This document shows positions 9,250 through 20,933 of a stretch of DNA of 64,000 nucleotides, piece by piece. Position numbers and translations under genes: made by a program. How positions within the stretch are numbered: the first letter of the stretch is position 1; each line of letters begins with the position of its first letter. Origin of the DNA: Blakeslea trispora (Eukaryota > Mucoromycota > Mucoromycetes > Mucorales > Choanephoraceae). The stretch is taken from the NCBI GenBank assembly GCA_025331445.1, contig JAIWNE010000018.1, positions 342,865 through 406,864 of the forward strand, given 5' to 3'. Below the pieces are notes generated by a model. It was not told the origin of the DNA. It saw only the letters and a program-made list of their open reading frames with translations, and did not search any database.

Positions 9250-11930
9250 ACTTTAGCTTTGTGATTGGATATCTTTTTCGAAGAATCTTTATTCAATTGG
9301 CCATTTTTATAAATATACTCCAAAATTCTTTGTTTAATTGGCTTTACATTTGCTATTTTATTGAAATTGACATTTCTAATTGGATGATATGGACTTCTTT
9401 ACACAAATATACTTCTTTACAATTGGACTGTTTACAGTAAATATAGAGGATTAGAGGCTTAAAAAAGTGGCTTTTTATTATAGAAAAAACTTTTTTGATA
9501 GAAAATAATGGCTTCTTTATGGGGGAAAATACTAGGGGATTAGGCAAATAAAAAAAGCAATAATCGGTAGATGTAGAGAATATAGCCAGAAAAAAACCGA
9601 TAGAGATGGCAAATTGCTTCGAGAAAAAGCGATGACAAAGCGATCAGAGTACAGACAAGAGCAATTCGAAATGAGACACAAACGCAACAAATAGACCATA
9701 AAAGCAGATGGAGAGTGACAGCAATTTTACATACAAAAGGCAGAAAGCAAACCAACAAGGAACAACCGGATTGAACTAAAAAACACCATCATAGTTAAAA
9801 GCGAAATACACAAAAAGAAATGACAAATGTACTTACAGACAAGCCATGGTTAAAGGCAATACGAAAGCCATTTACCGTGTCAAAGGAGCATACCAGATTT
9901 GAAAGCCTAAAAAGAAAGCAATAAGTTAAACTGAAATCATAGATTCTGATATCTTACTTACTTTAAAAAAGCCATCAACAGGGTCTTGTAAACAATATCA
10001 TTATTAAGCACAACTAGGCTCTAAACGAAAGAAGTATGTGAATAAAAAAGAATTACAACATGGATGCTTATGAATAATTACCTCAAGTTATACAACAAAG
10101 TAAACACATATCAATTAAAGACAAGGACTAAGTAGATGGAAGTAGATTATTAGTGGCTTGACCGAAGAAAAAAAAAGAAAAAGACTTACCTGTATACTTA
10201 AAAAAAAAGTAATAAAAAAGAGAGAAAAGAGAAAAAGAGAAAAGAAAGGAAAAAAGAAAAAATTTCAACTTATTGACCGCTTCCTATTTGGGTCTTGTCA
10301 ATAACAAAAAAAAAGAGAGAGAGAAAAATATCACACTGACAGATTTTATTATTGAATCACCGACACAAGAATAAAATATCCTGACTTTACTTAACCGTTA
10401 AAAAATCTATAAAAGCGACTAAGAGAGCGCTTCAAGTGCATTATAAGCATTCCAGTAATATGCCCTTTAATATAGCCACAAACAGGCACCTCTTTTCTTT
10501 TTTTTTGTGTCGAAAAAACGACATTAGGCCTGTCGACATGGGCACGTATGAGTGCACTTTAAAAAATAAAAAATAAAGAGAAATAGCTCTATTCAATCTC
10601 AGCCAAAATCACACACACTTTTTTTTTCTCTCCTTGAATTTATTTATTTTTTTTATTAAAGCAGCCTCAACTCATACTTTATTTATCTGTAAAGCAGATG
10701 AGACTTAGCAAGCTTATGCATTTCAGCAATGCAGTATATTGACACAGACATTCCAAGCGTGGACTCTGGTTTGGAAGTCAACGAGAAGAGAACAGTAGGA
10801 AAGCTTTTAAGCTGCAAGTTGACTTCAATCTAAAAAAAAGAAATATCAGGCTGCTACTTTTTTCTTCTTCAGTATAAAGCTGATCCTCATCATACATGCC
10901 AAGTAAAAGGTAAGTTACATTGCCGTGTTGGGAATCACTATGTCCTTTTTCTTTTTTGGTTTTGAAAAGAAGTGGACTACTTTATGAACGAGAAGATCTT
11001 TTTTATGAATGGAATACACCTTTACGCAATAAACAACGACTGTTTACGAGTTATTTTATGGATCAACCCTCTATTTATTTTTGTCTCAGTACATTAAAAG
11101 AAAGAACGTGGATTTTGGTATAAAATGAGCATATACAAGAGAAAAAGATGTAAATGAACTATTGCAAGTTCTTACTTCTTATATTTTGACCTGTTAAGCT
11201 TGCAGAAATGGAACAGGAAAAGGGGGTTTTAGAGTAGAGGCTTACCTTGAACGCACTACTGGGTTATTTGGAACATGAGACCGAGATGAGTTTGCATGTT
11301 CTTCACAAAACTCTTTTTTTTTGCTTTTAATTTTTACAGTTGTCTTTTCTTCAAAGGTTTTTTTAAGTATTTACTTAGTGCTGTATTTCAATGTGTTTAT
11401 CTCAGTGTCTTATTCTTTAGATGCCTTTATTTCAGTGTCTTTTTTCTTCAAGTTTTTTTGCATTTAATTTTTGAGAGTCTCTTTTTTTCACTGCTTAAGT
11501 TTTTATTTCCCATTTTTAAAAGATTTTCCCAATTATTTTGTGAGCTCATTCTCAATTTTTAAATTTCTCGTTTCCGAAAGTATTTTCCAATTTTTTAAGC
11601 AGTGATTTTTAGGTCTTGATATTTTTGAAGAAAAAATGACAAGACATTTCAAACTCCTCAGCATTAAAAATCAAGTTGCTGCAAAATCTAAGCAGAGAAA
11701 AAATCACTGCCAAAAAATTAAAGAGCGAAATTTCTTTAAGCAGTGAAATGATAAAGAAATGTAAATGGTAATAACTTTATGAATATACATCCAAATTTAA
11801 TTTTGTAAAAAGTTTTGGAAGTCTAAAAAATACATCTAAATATCTGCCAAAAAAACAGCAACTTTCATGTCAAAATCAAAAGTTGGAAATTTGACAGCGA
11901 CGGACGCCCGTCCAACCCGGGTGTCCACTG
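9250..11930. other. Interior of CACTA-2, no gene seen
   Basis: About 2.7 kb of AT-rich sequence with no convincing open frame. The motif AAGCAGTG and its inverse CACTGCTT recur at about 11490, 11597, 11703 and 11740, and related copies occur in CACTA-1 near 8438. This hints at a shared family of binding sites or decayed internal repeats. Confidence 0.4.
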
Positions 11931-11932
11931 TA

Positions 11933-13262
11933 CAGTTACCTACAAAAAATTAAATAATTTTTGAATTTCCGATCATGGTATTTCAACATGATGTACAATA
12001 AAACACTTCTTTCGAACACTTTTTAAATTGAACATGAGCAACAGAATACACTTAACTGAAGAAGAAAAGCAAATGATCATCAACCTCCAAAATTCCGGCA
12101 TGAGACCTGCTAAATTTCGAAAAGATTGGGGATCAAACCACAAACGGTGTATACGATCGTTAGAAAGTTTAAGCAAAGAGGTTCTGTTGCTCGAAGCCCA
12201 GGCTCAGGATGACCCCCCAAGTTGAGCGATCGTAGTCGTAGAGCCTTGGTTAGAGCAATAAAGCGCGACAGAAGGCTTATTTTGGCCCGAGTTGACTGCC
12301 TTGGTTCCTCAAAATGTATGTGAGAATACCGTTCGTCGAGCATTGCATCTCATGGGGTACAGATGCCGTGTAGCTGTCAAGAAGCCCTTCTTGAACACAA
12401 CACATAGGCTACTGAGATATGCATTTGCCAAGAAGTATCGAAGTTGGACAGTAGATGACTGGAAAAAAGTCATCTTCACTGACAAAAAGCTCTTTTGAGA
12501 ATGGTAAGAGCTCACGGGCTATTCTTGTCTGGCCAGAGAAGATGAAAAGTGCCATCAGGACTGTCTGGCGCCATCATTCAGAAGTGGTAAGACTGGCACC
12601 ATGGTTTGGGGAGCCATTCAACATGGCTGTAAGTCTGAGTTGGCTTTCTTGGGTGAAGAGGAAAGGAAGGGAAGGGGCTTTGTGTCCTCAGTGTATGAGG
12701 GTGCCCTCAGCAGATTCATTGACAATCGTCAAGATGTGGTGTTAATGGAAGATGGAGCACCAGTTCACCGGTCCTGTGCTCCCAAAGAATGGAAAAAGAA
12801 TCAAGCTATTGAGCTTTTGCCTTGGCCTGCTCAATCACCTGATTTAAATCCCATTGAAAATCTTTGGATTAAAATGAAGAGGGCTGTGCACAAGCACCGT
12901 CAAAGAAAAGGTCGCTTTTCTTCGCCTGAAGAACATAAGGCATATATAAAGAAAGTGTGGGATGAGCTTGCTCCAGCTCAATGGAACAAACTCATCGAAA
13001 ATATGCCACAAAGAATGGAGGAGGTGTGTCGTAATAAAGGTGGACCTACCCACTATTAGCGCCCTCTTTCCTTAAATAAACTTTTATATTTTTGCTTCAA
13101 AAACCACTCAAACTAATTCAGCACGATTTTTCCTCCATTTTGCTATTATTTTTTGGTTGCTCAATGCTCGTTTATGTAATGTCATGAAGGGAAAGGATGG
13201 ATGGCCATGATGATGATATGATCGAAAATTCAAAAATTATTTAATTTTTTTGTGGGTAACTG
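11933..13262 (+). mobile_element. Tc1/mariner copy I inside CACTA-2
   Basis: Inverted ends of about 44 bp begin CAGTTACC at 11933 and finish GGTAACTG at 13262. TA dinucleotides flank both ends (11931-11932 and 13263-13264), the target duplication of the Tc1/mariner superfamily. The two arms match apart from one extra base and a few substitutions. It carries one broken transposase gene. Confidence 0.88.
12034..13059 (+). pseudogene. Tc1/mariner transposase, frameshifted
   Basis: A start at 12034 opens an N-terminal helix-turn-helix (HLTEEEKQMIINLQNSGM). The frame then shifts several times between about 12110 and 12600. Recognisable parts continue in other frames: WTVDDWKKVIFTDK (first catalytic Asp, normally followed by Glu), MVWGAIQHG, VVLMEDGAPVHRS (second Asp) and WPAQSPDLNPIENLW (catalytic Glu), ending in KGGPTHY. 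These are the DDE motifs of a Tc1-like transposase that moves DNA between TA sites. The last 150 residues are uninterrupted. At least three frame changes make it non-functional. It belongs to the same family as the copy at 31855-32880, which shares the motif order and the GG.TH ending. Confidence 0.85.
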
Positions 13263-13292
13263 TACAGCGGACCGGCATTTGGTGTAGTGTGC

Positions 13293-15225
13293 GCATGAAG
13301 TACTAAAAAGCACACAGACAAACCAAACACATGTCAAAATTGACAGACTTATATCTCTGCTGTATGTTTACCTTTGATTCGAACAAGTGAAAAAATAAAC
13401 AAACAATTAAGGTTATAATAGAAGACTGTAAAAACTATTACACACACAGAGAGAAATACAAATAAAGGTAAAATAACTAGGCACTTGTAAGCTTTTGAAG
13501 ACAGAATTCAAAAATATAGCTGTATAACAAAATAAGGTAGAGATGTATTAACAATAAAATTTAAAAATGAATAATGTTAAAGTTAAACAAAAGTAAAGTG
13601 TAAAGAAAAAAAAAAGAGAACAATTTAATTGCCCTTTAAAACCACTGTCGATAGACGAAAGTTAAAAATATCTAATCCCAGGATGGATAAATCTTAGAGA
13701 TACTCGATCCTCTAAACTCCAAAAATAAGTTCTTGTCCAGACTCAATTACTGATTCACCAATGAACAGTCCACATCAGTAGTAGATTCGTCTTCATCTTC
13801 TTCACTGATCTTGCTATAAATAAATCTTCTTATCTTCTTGCCAAATGGGGATACAACTTGAACAATGGCTCCAATTTCTGAATTTCAACAATAAAAATAT
13901 CTGAGGTAATACAAACGATCAAAATTTTATAAGCACAGACAATAGACCTAATTGTCCTTCAAAAATAAATATACTCCAAAATTATAGAGATTCAATTCAG
14001 ATAGCTTCAATTTCTAACTTGACTACCAATTCTCCAAGCAATCACAGGACACATATACCGAGTACTAACCAAGTATCATACAACAAGAGACAATAACCAA
14101 CTATTCAGTTCACAACCAAAGATCCAGAAACACAGAATTCACCATGAAGATCACGAGTAAGCCACTAACAATACCGTAGAAACAGACTTGATAAACAACC
14201 ATATAATAATATTGGATACAACAAACTGGAATCAACAAGATAACAACCAATTTAGTACGGATAGATAAACGAATAAAATGAACATAAAATATAGATGAGA
14301 CAACCATTACTCAACCGAGTAAGGTTATAGAAGCACAGCTTCTATATCAATATATTAAAATATATATAAAAAAATAAAGTAATAAAAATTCTTATAAAAA
14401 AAATTCTCTATCGGGAAGAAGTCTAACTAATATCTTTGCTTCCTTTTTAAAGAAGTACGATCAAGGTAAAAAATAATAATAGTAATGTCAAACTTAAAAT
14501 AGCGAAAGCTATATGTCAAGAAATATAGAATAAAATGTTTGAATCACCGAAATGTCACTTGTCTAATTCGAGCACTTCGATTAGGCTACAACTGTAATCT
14601 GAAATTACTCCATCAATACTTGGTCAATTCAACCCAGACTTGCACCTAACGACAGCTACTCTTCTTCTAAACAAACTACTCATTCACAGACGTTCACCTC
14701 CAAGAACTTCAGATTGCTAGGCAATCTTCATAACATAGAGTACCAAAAAACAACACAAACAAATCAGACATATGTCAAAATTGATACGTTTACGGTGCTT
14801 GAGTGTGAGATATGGTTGCAGCTGATAATATATAATACAAGTTCAAATAGCCGAGACAGGTACTTTTGGTTGTATTATTGTTGTATGATACGTTGTATAA
14901 TAAAGAAGTTGATTCTAAGGTTCTGATTAAATTCCAATTTCTGTTCTGATCTGTTTCTTCCTGATTCTGTTCAATTCTCAATTCAATTAGGTGCAAATCT
15001 TCGATTTAGAATGTATAACTGTCAATATTATATTTAATATCAATTAACGATTAAAAGCTTGTTTATTTCAATTTCATTCCTAAGTTATTTTTTTATGATC
15101 TCAAGATTATTTCTTATGTAATTTGTCCGAGTGACGTAGTACTCTCCAGTGAAAGTCCGGCAATTGTCCGGCAAAAAAATTGCTTTTACAATTTTAATAT
15201 TTTACAATACGTACTAAAATCATCC
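13293..15225. other. AT-rich intergenic DNA, no gene seen
   Basis: About 1.9 kb with only short incidental frames. Two short related stretches containing CATGTCAAAATTGA occur near 13330 and ATATGTCAAAATTGATACG near 14772, possibly remnants of a dispersed repeat. Nothing further is supported. Confidence 0.4.
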
Positions 15226-15298
15226 GGGGATGTAGCTCAAATGGTAGAGCGCTCGCTTAGCATGCGAGAGGCACTGGGATCGACGCCCAGCTTCTCCA
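15226..15298 (+). tRNA. tRNA-Ala (AGC)
   Basis: A 73-nt cloverleaf. The acceptor stem GGGGATG pairs with CTTCTCC with one G-U and one T-T mismatch (position 6). The D-arm reads GCTCAAATGGTAGAGC. The anticodon stem CTCGC/GCGAG encloses the loop TTAGCAT with anticodon AGC at 15259-15261. The T-arm is CTGGG-ATCGACG-CCCAG, and the discriminator is A. It has no intron, and a T-run for Pol III termination follows at about 15309. The mismatch at stem position 6 is unusual but tolerable. This is the clearest non-mobile gene of the window. Confidence 0.93.
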
Positions 15299-16435
15299 AA
15301 TCAATAATTTTTCACCTTTTTCGTGTAAGTTTTGTAATATAAAATTTTTTACGTTGTAAAAGGGCAGAGGATAGTTTTTACTGTAGCTTGAGTGAGAGAG
15401 CGAATAGTGTTTTGTGACGGATTGAGTTTCTGTTGTTACAGGACGTAAGTAGTATTTTGCCAGTAACGAGTCAGAGTCAATGATACAATAGAACCAAAGA
15501 GAGGAACGATTGTTATGTAATGAGCACCACGTTGTTTAGGTAACGAACCTTAAGAAGAGATATAAGTGAAAAGAAAGGAAAAGTAAGTTAAATGAAATAT
15601 ATAAATGATACAATGATTAAGCGTATTAGCAGTTAATCAAGGGAAGTCTTAGTAATAGAAAGCCTGTCTATGCGGCAAGGTTAATGTCAAAGTATATAGT
15701 AAAGTTAGAGGGAGAAAAGAGCTTCCTGTTTATTTAATAAACTAATTGATATTTATATCTGTTCATCCTATTGATGACAGTCCTATCTAAAAGGATTTAA
15801 GTTAAGTAAATTTATGAGTCATTGCTAGTCTGATGGTGTTGTTAACCAATTGAATAATATAATAATGGTGAAATACAAATAATGTTGGGGAAGATTGAAA
15901 AGTTTCCGATGAGATAATTTGTTATAATAAGTTTAATTCGTTGAATGGATAGATGTAAATGTGAGTTTTAAATGAGATTGGGGTAAGATAGATGAAAATA
16001 GTATAATAAGTATATTTAGAATAAGATAATGATAGATAATATGAAAGAAAATAAGATGAGAGAAGTATAATAAAGTAAAAGAAGTAGAATAATACTAAAG
16101 CATATAATTATGAAGTGGTAAATTATTGCTTGTAACACTGTTCTTAAAATAAAACCAACTTTTTATTGTGTTAATACATTATTGTAAAAAGATTTAGAAT
16201 AATCATACCAATTGAGATTGTTGGCTAAATGTATTAAATATATAATAATAAAAATTTTTTTACCATTCCCCCAAAGTGGGTTCTGACTTAGGTGCCCCGC
16301 TATTTTGGAACCCAGTTTTAATAACTCAAAATTTGTTTTCTTAAAAAATTGCAATTTATTCATGCAAAAGAAAAGAAAAAGTAAAAGATACTATGCATTA
16401 TCTAATCTTTTTCGCTTGGATTCTGGTGAAGGGTA
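15299..16435. other. AT-rich DNA with a diverged repeat shared with 20.7 kb
   Basis: No gene seen. The stretch from about 15360 to 15660 resembles 20700-20910: both hold an AGGATAGTTTT block, a TAATGAGCACCA block, a GAGATATAA block, and then an ATGATACAATGATTAAG-like and ATCAAGGGAA block in the same order. This indicates two old copies of one repeat. Confidence 0.45.
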
Positions 16436-16591
16436 CAGTAGTTGCTCTATTTAAGGGCGGCCGAAAATCTTGAAAATCCCACCCTTAAATAGAATTGGTT
16501 TTAGAGCTTGTATTGAAACATATTTTTCAGAAACACACCCTTATATGAGGAATACCCTTAAATAGAACACCCTTAAATAGAGCGACTATTG
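16436..16591. mobile_element. 156-bp MITE with CAGTAGTTGCTCTATTTAAGGG ends
   Basis: The left arm is CAGTAGTTGCTCTATTTAAG from 16436. The right arm, read inward on the other strand from 16591, is CAATAGTCGCTCTATTTAAG. TA flanks both sides (16434-16435 and 16592-16593). The 12-mer CCCTTAAATAGA or its inverse recurs four times in the element. Size, TA duplication and lack of coding sequence fit a Tc1/mariner-type MITE. Its right arm supplies the last codons and stop of the Crypton frame (16573). Confidence 0.75.
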
Positions 16592-19322
16592 TAGTCTCCC
16601 TTTTGTATCTCAGTCCCTAGACGGTCTAGAGACCAATGGCGTGCGTTCATGACATTCTGAACTGCAGTAATAGCGGACTCAGCTGAAAGACCTAGATCGT
16701 TCATAAGATCCTTCACAGCATTTACAACTTTCTTTCTGATGTTGATCCACTTGCGATCTTTGCCTCTCCATTTCGAGCCCCACTTTGAGTCTAATTCCTC
16801 AACTGACCAGAAGCCGTCTCGACCAACGGTCCATTCTTCCCAGAGTTCAGCAACCGTTACCACTTCGCGACTCATTTTGTAGATAGGTACCCCTTCTTCA
16901 GTATGAGGCAATGAAAATGCCACAGTAGTACTTGCCATAGCTGCACCAGAACTGTTTGCTTCTGTAGCTGCATCTGTATTCGAGGGTAGTGCTTGAGCTT
17001 CAGAAGGCTGGTTAGTGGGAGAGAGCATGTGGGCGGCGGCGGAGGAGGAGGAGAAGGAGGGCATGTAGGCGGAGGAGGAGGAGGAAGCAACAACACTGGC
17101 ACCATCATCACCTGCATTCAATCTTACAGACAACTGCAATGGCTGTCTTCCACTGACAACATTGTCAAAGAATTGCTGCACGCGTTGCTGTGATTCATCA
17201 AAACTTTTCTGCTTCTCATTGATTGTATGCAATCCGTTGGATAGCGTCTGCTTTATGTTCGCAAGTTCTTGTTGCAAAGCAGGGACCAATCTTCCAATCA
17301 ATGTTGATTCTGGCTCCATGTTGGTCTCAACATGACTCTTGACTTTTCTATTATCGGATAAAAGTAGTGATTATTGGCGAAGATTTGAATATATCATCAT
17401 TAGCATTTGGCTAAGTACCTTTGAAGATCAATAAACAATTGCGTACGGAAAATCTTATTTCTCCAGATTGGATGGTTTGGTATAATATCCATCATGACAG
17501 CAGCATCTTGCAGGAATGTAGTCTTGAAGCATTTGATGAGCAGCATGAATCTGTCAGCCGAACCAGAAGTTTCTCTTACATTGCTGCTTCTATGACGGTC
17601 ATACCAGTAATCGACCCAAGGAAACACCAATCGCTTTAGCTCTTCGCAAGGCTCCTCACTTGCTCGAGCAAGAAAATAGCTAGCATCTGTCTCAAAGCCA
17701 GCCATCACACGCATAAACTCCCTAGGTAGAGAGTCCAAGTATGCATTTAACATTGTGTCAGTATTCCATTGTCCCATTCTTCGGATTTGCGATTTAGGAA
17801 CACCAGCAAGGTCAGCCATCTTGGCAGAAGAGGCGCGAGGAACATGGGTAACCTTCTTTGACATAAAGATGCCAGCAGCTTCGAACGCAGACCTCATGAA
17901 TCTTGAATGGGAAGCCTTGGATATGGGGCATTCAAGCGCATTTTATCTCACTGTCTCATTTTCATCATCTTCACTTGACACTTCGTCTTCATCACCAAGA
18001 ATAGTGCTGTTAGCTAGAAGAGAGTGTTTTTAAATACTGCATATACATATATTGTTTTCTATCGTATGAATATTTACCTTCTCTAACTGGCTCCTTTCCT
18101 TTTCTTCTATTCTTTTGAGGAGGGGCTCCTTGAGGTCTTGCGCCATTGATGATCATCAACTTGAACCAATTCTCGTTAGCATCCATGTTGGGGAAGACTT
18201 CTTTGATGCAATGTCATCTCCAAAAGAAGTGAAAGCTCATGACCATAAATGGGCAAATCTCCACAACACGGTTACGCATGCACGCACCTGTTTGAGTTCT
18301 AGTGAACCTGTTTGTCTTTCCTTGGTTGAAGATTATCATCGTCACAGAATAAGAACCTTCTACTCTAACTTAGGGGAGCTCTTGGAATTGAAGATCTGCA
18401 AGCTCAATATTTCTTACAGATTCACCGCGAAAAAGCAAGTAATAGGACATCAAGAAAGCAATTGCATTGCGGAAGCTCTATCTGTAGTTCTGTTCCGAGC
18501 TATTGTACATCTGCTTTACAATAGCTGTTACTTCTCTTGTTGCATAGCCATTTGCTGTTGAAGAGGCTGTTCGATCTACATTGTTTTTTCTTTTGTCGCT
18601 GAGCATTTCGGCAACAATCTTTGTTCTAGGTGATTCTTATGCATTGCAACCCATGTGACGCTGATAGTTTCAAAGATCTACAATGGCAGATACATACACA
18701 TTGCAAGTGCTGTAGGATAGTTTCTTGCTGCTTGAATTGAATGCTGCAGCCATTGCTTGTTCATCGAGATCTCCTTCAACTCTAACAGGCAATTCATCAA
18801 CATGCATCATACCAGGCTTTCGTACTTGACAATGAATAACCTCTATACAAACAGATCAAATAATAATTAGAGAAACAATACTGCTGTGTATTTGTCATTT
18901 ATACATACCTTTTAATAAAGAAATGAAAGAAGTTTATCATTAGTAGTCTGATAGCGAATTATAAGAGGACGATCGGAATAGAAATCTTCACAAAACATAA
19001 GGAATTCTACTTGCTTTCCACAGTAAGCGGCACAGGTATTGTAACCTCTAGATTCTTGAATCTCCCTGTAGGCCTTGTCCTTGGTTGACATTTCGCTTTC
19101 AATTATAGCATTTTCGGGAATGCGATCATTGCTGTCAAAAAACTCTCCAGAAGGTTCTTCCCCAATAGTAATCTCCTTGGATTTACCTTTGTCATTCTTC
19201 TTCTTGCTTGACAAACCAGCAAAATGAGGGATATGATCTCTGATAAGACGTTCAGCACGTTCTTTTCTGGCAACAACTGCTGATTGGCGAGAGCTTGATC
19301 CTGAGTTTTGAGTGGAAGACAT
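16573..19322 (-). pseudogene. Crypton tyrosine recombinase with GCR1-type DNA-binding domain, nonsense-riddled
   Basis: Exons on the minus strand: 19322-18909, about 18860-18078, 18013-about 17417, and about 17352-16573, joined by GT-AG introns. Exon 1 encodes a Ser-rich N-terminus and an N-terminal core-binding domain (YREIQESRGYNTCAAYCGKQ). Exon 2 holds the FLMSYYLLFRGESVRNIELA box with the first catalytic Arg. Exon 3 holds THVPR (H-x-x-R) and GQWNTDTMLNAYLDSLP with the nucleophile Tyr. Exon 4 has a Ser/Ala-rich linker and then WEEWTVGRDGFWSVEELDSK, a GCR1_C-type domain. This order is diagnostic of Cryptons, which integrate by recombination rather than DDE chemistry. At least seven in-frame stops occur (near 18912, 18670, 18637, 18478, 18370, 18214 and 17943) with no frameshift that I can see. 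The last codons lie in the MITE at 16436-16591. Confidence 0.8.
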
Positions 19323-19329
19323 TGCGAAT

Positions 19330-20930
19330 AGGTTTGCAAAATATTTGTTTTCTTTTTGAGAATACAAGGCCAACAAAAAGCAGAGAACGCTTGTATTTAT
19401 AGCTTTCAAAAACCTGTTAATAGGTTATTTCCTATATGAGGTTTGCATCTCATTATGAAGATAACAGCTTGTTAATAGAGCAATGCCTAAAAGAGGTTTA
19501 CAGCTTATTGACAAGATAATAACCATAAGAGGTTTTTTTTAGGGGAACAAGTCCGGTTTTATTTTAAGTCTTTTAAATGTCAGAAGAGGATGGAAAAAGA
19601 CTGGATATTTAAAATTAAGAGTAAAAGGAAGCGAAGGAATCTGTAAACGAAACGTGTCGTTTGGTGTTTGAGAGACTTGAGAGGAACGGAGGAAGCGGGA
19701 GAGCGAAACAGAATAAACAAGATGGGCAAGTGTGAGAGCAAAAGTGAAAGATAATTCTTTAATTATACATTGGGTGGATACAATAGCTGGGACCGAAGTC
19801 CATACTTTACCATGAAGGGAGTTACGCACTAACGAGGCTTCAAGGCACCACTCCTGAAGTATATCACGAAGGCCTATGGGTTTCCCAGACCCATTTTCCG
19901 CAAGGCACCGACAATGAGGGAAACAGAGAAAAACAGACAACAGACACCGCGCACAACACGATCAAAAGTTTAAGCTGAGGGTGAGAGGGAAAGGAGATTC
20001 GGAGGAGGCGTCAGAAAATTGGAAGCATAGGTTGAATGAGAGTCTTGATCGCTTTTACGAGTGACGAAGTCGTAATGAGTTTTATTCAATCCTACCGTTA
20101 CACAAGCAAAAAGTGATGAATAGCGGAAAGAAAGGCGATGAACCATAAGAGGTTTATTGGATACAATTAATATAGTTGCCTGAAAGGAAAGATAGCTGAA
20201 GTCTTTTTATACTTAATTCAGGTAGCAAAAATAAATACACACTCTTATATAGGTTAGAGAGTCATAAAGAAGCACTTTGTTTATTTTCATTTATTTTGAT
20301 ATAGGTCTAATGTTAATAATCATGCTTGGAATGAGAGTTGGAACCCGAATGGTACATAATGATTGTTATTAAACAAAATTTTGTTAAATAACTGTATTTA
20401 TTAACTCCGTCGGGAACCCTTAATAGTGGGCACTCAAATTTTTTTTGGAACCTAAATGAAAAATAATGACAAATATAAGATATTGTCAGGAATGGGAAAA
20501 GTAAACAAAAGAAGAAAAAGGGCAAAGTATATAATGAAACATTTTGCGTGCATTTTTATATTCCAACGATCATTGAGTCAAATCGAAGAAATAGAATTGC
20601 CTTGTCATAACTGTGTTTCAAAATGTTGATTTTGTGACCTTTTCAAATCAATAGATCTAAACGAGCAATTAACCAGCAAGGTTATCAGTAATGAGCATTG
20701 TTATAGGACAAAGGATAGTTTTCGTAGTAACTTGAGAAAGAGAACAAATAAATATAACAAAGCAATCAGGCAACAAGGTTATAAGTAATGAGCACCAGGT
20801 TTCAAGTCGTCCAACTAGAGATATAAATAAAGTAAAGAGAATAAAGTAATACAGAAAGAAGAGATGGAATGAATAAATACAATGATCTGTGATAAATATC
20901 AAGGGAACTAATAACGATACGTGGATTTAG
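19330..20930. other. Uncharacterised DNA between the Crypton and the 0.9-kb element
   Basis: Immediately upstream of the Crypton is a cluster of AAGAGGTTT and TTGTTAATAG-like short repeats (19410-19530). A minus-strand open frame at 19539-19940 (133 residues, rich in Leu/Ser/Phe) and GA-rich plus-strand composition to about 20010 resemble the 3' parts of LINEs, but no motif is recognisable. The stretch 20700-20910 is a diverged copy of 15360-15660. Confidence 0.35.
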
Positions 20931-20933
20931 GTA

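Larger units (their letters stand above)
9030..13289. mobile_element. CACTA-2: gene-less CACTA element with TGC target duplication
   Basis: The left end CACTACACCC starts at 9030 and the right end GGTGTAGTG finishes at 13289. The flanking triplets are TGC at 9027-9029 and TGC at 13290-13292, a perfect 3-bp target duplication of CACTA size. Inside both ends the motif GTCCACTG and close relatives recur (about 9049, 9137, 9149 and 9160 on the left; 11923 and, inverted, near the right end), again a subterminal-repeat pattern. There is no transposase gene of its own, so it is a non-autonomous element. A Tc1/mariner element (11933-13262) was inserted at a TA only 27 bp from its right end. Confidence 0.82.

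Noticed and set aside
13320..14790. LTR pair suggested by the two CATGTCAAAATTGA stretches
   Set aside because: Similarity covers only about 20 bp, with no TG...CA ends, target duplication or internal coding sequence.
16872..17193. Proline-rich and glycine-rich frames overlapping the Crypton exon
   Set aside because: They are shadows of the Ser/Ala-rich linker (GGAGGAGGA repeats) of the Crypton gene in other frames.
19539..19940. 133-residue minus-strand frame as a host gene
   Set aside because: No recognisable motif, GA-rich template strand and position between decayed elements make it more likely a repeat fragment; kept only as unassigned sequence.
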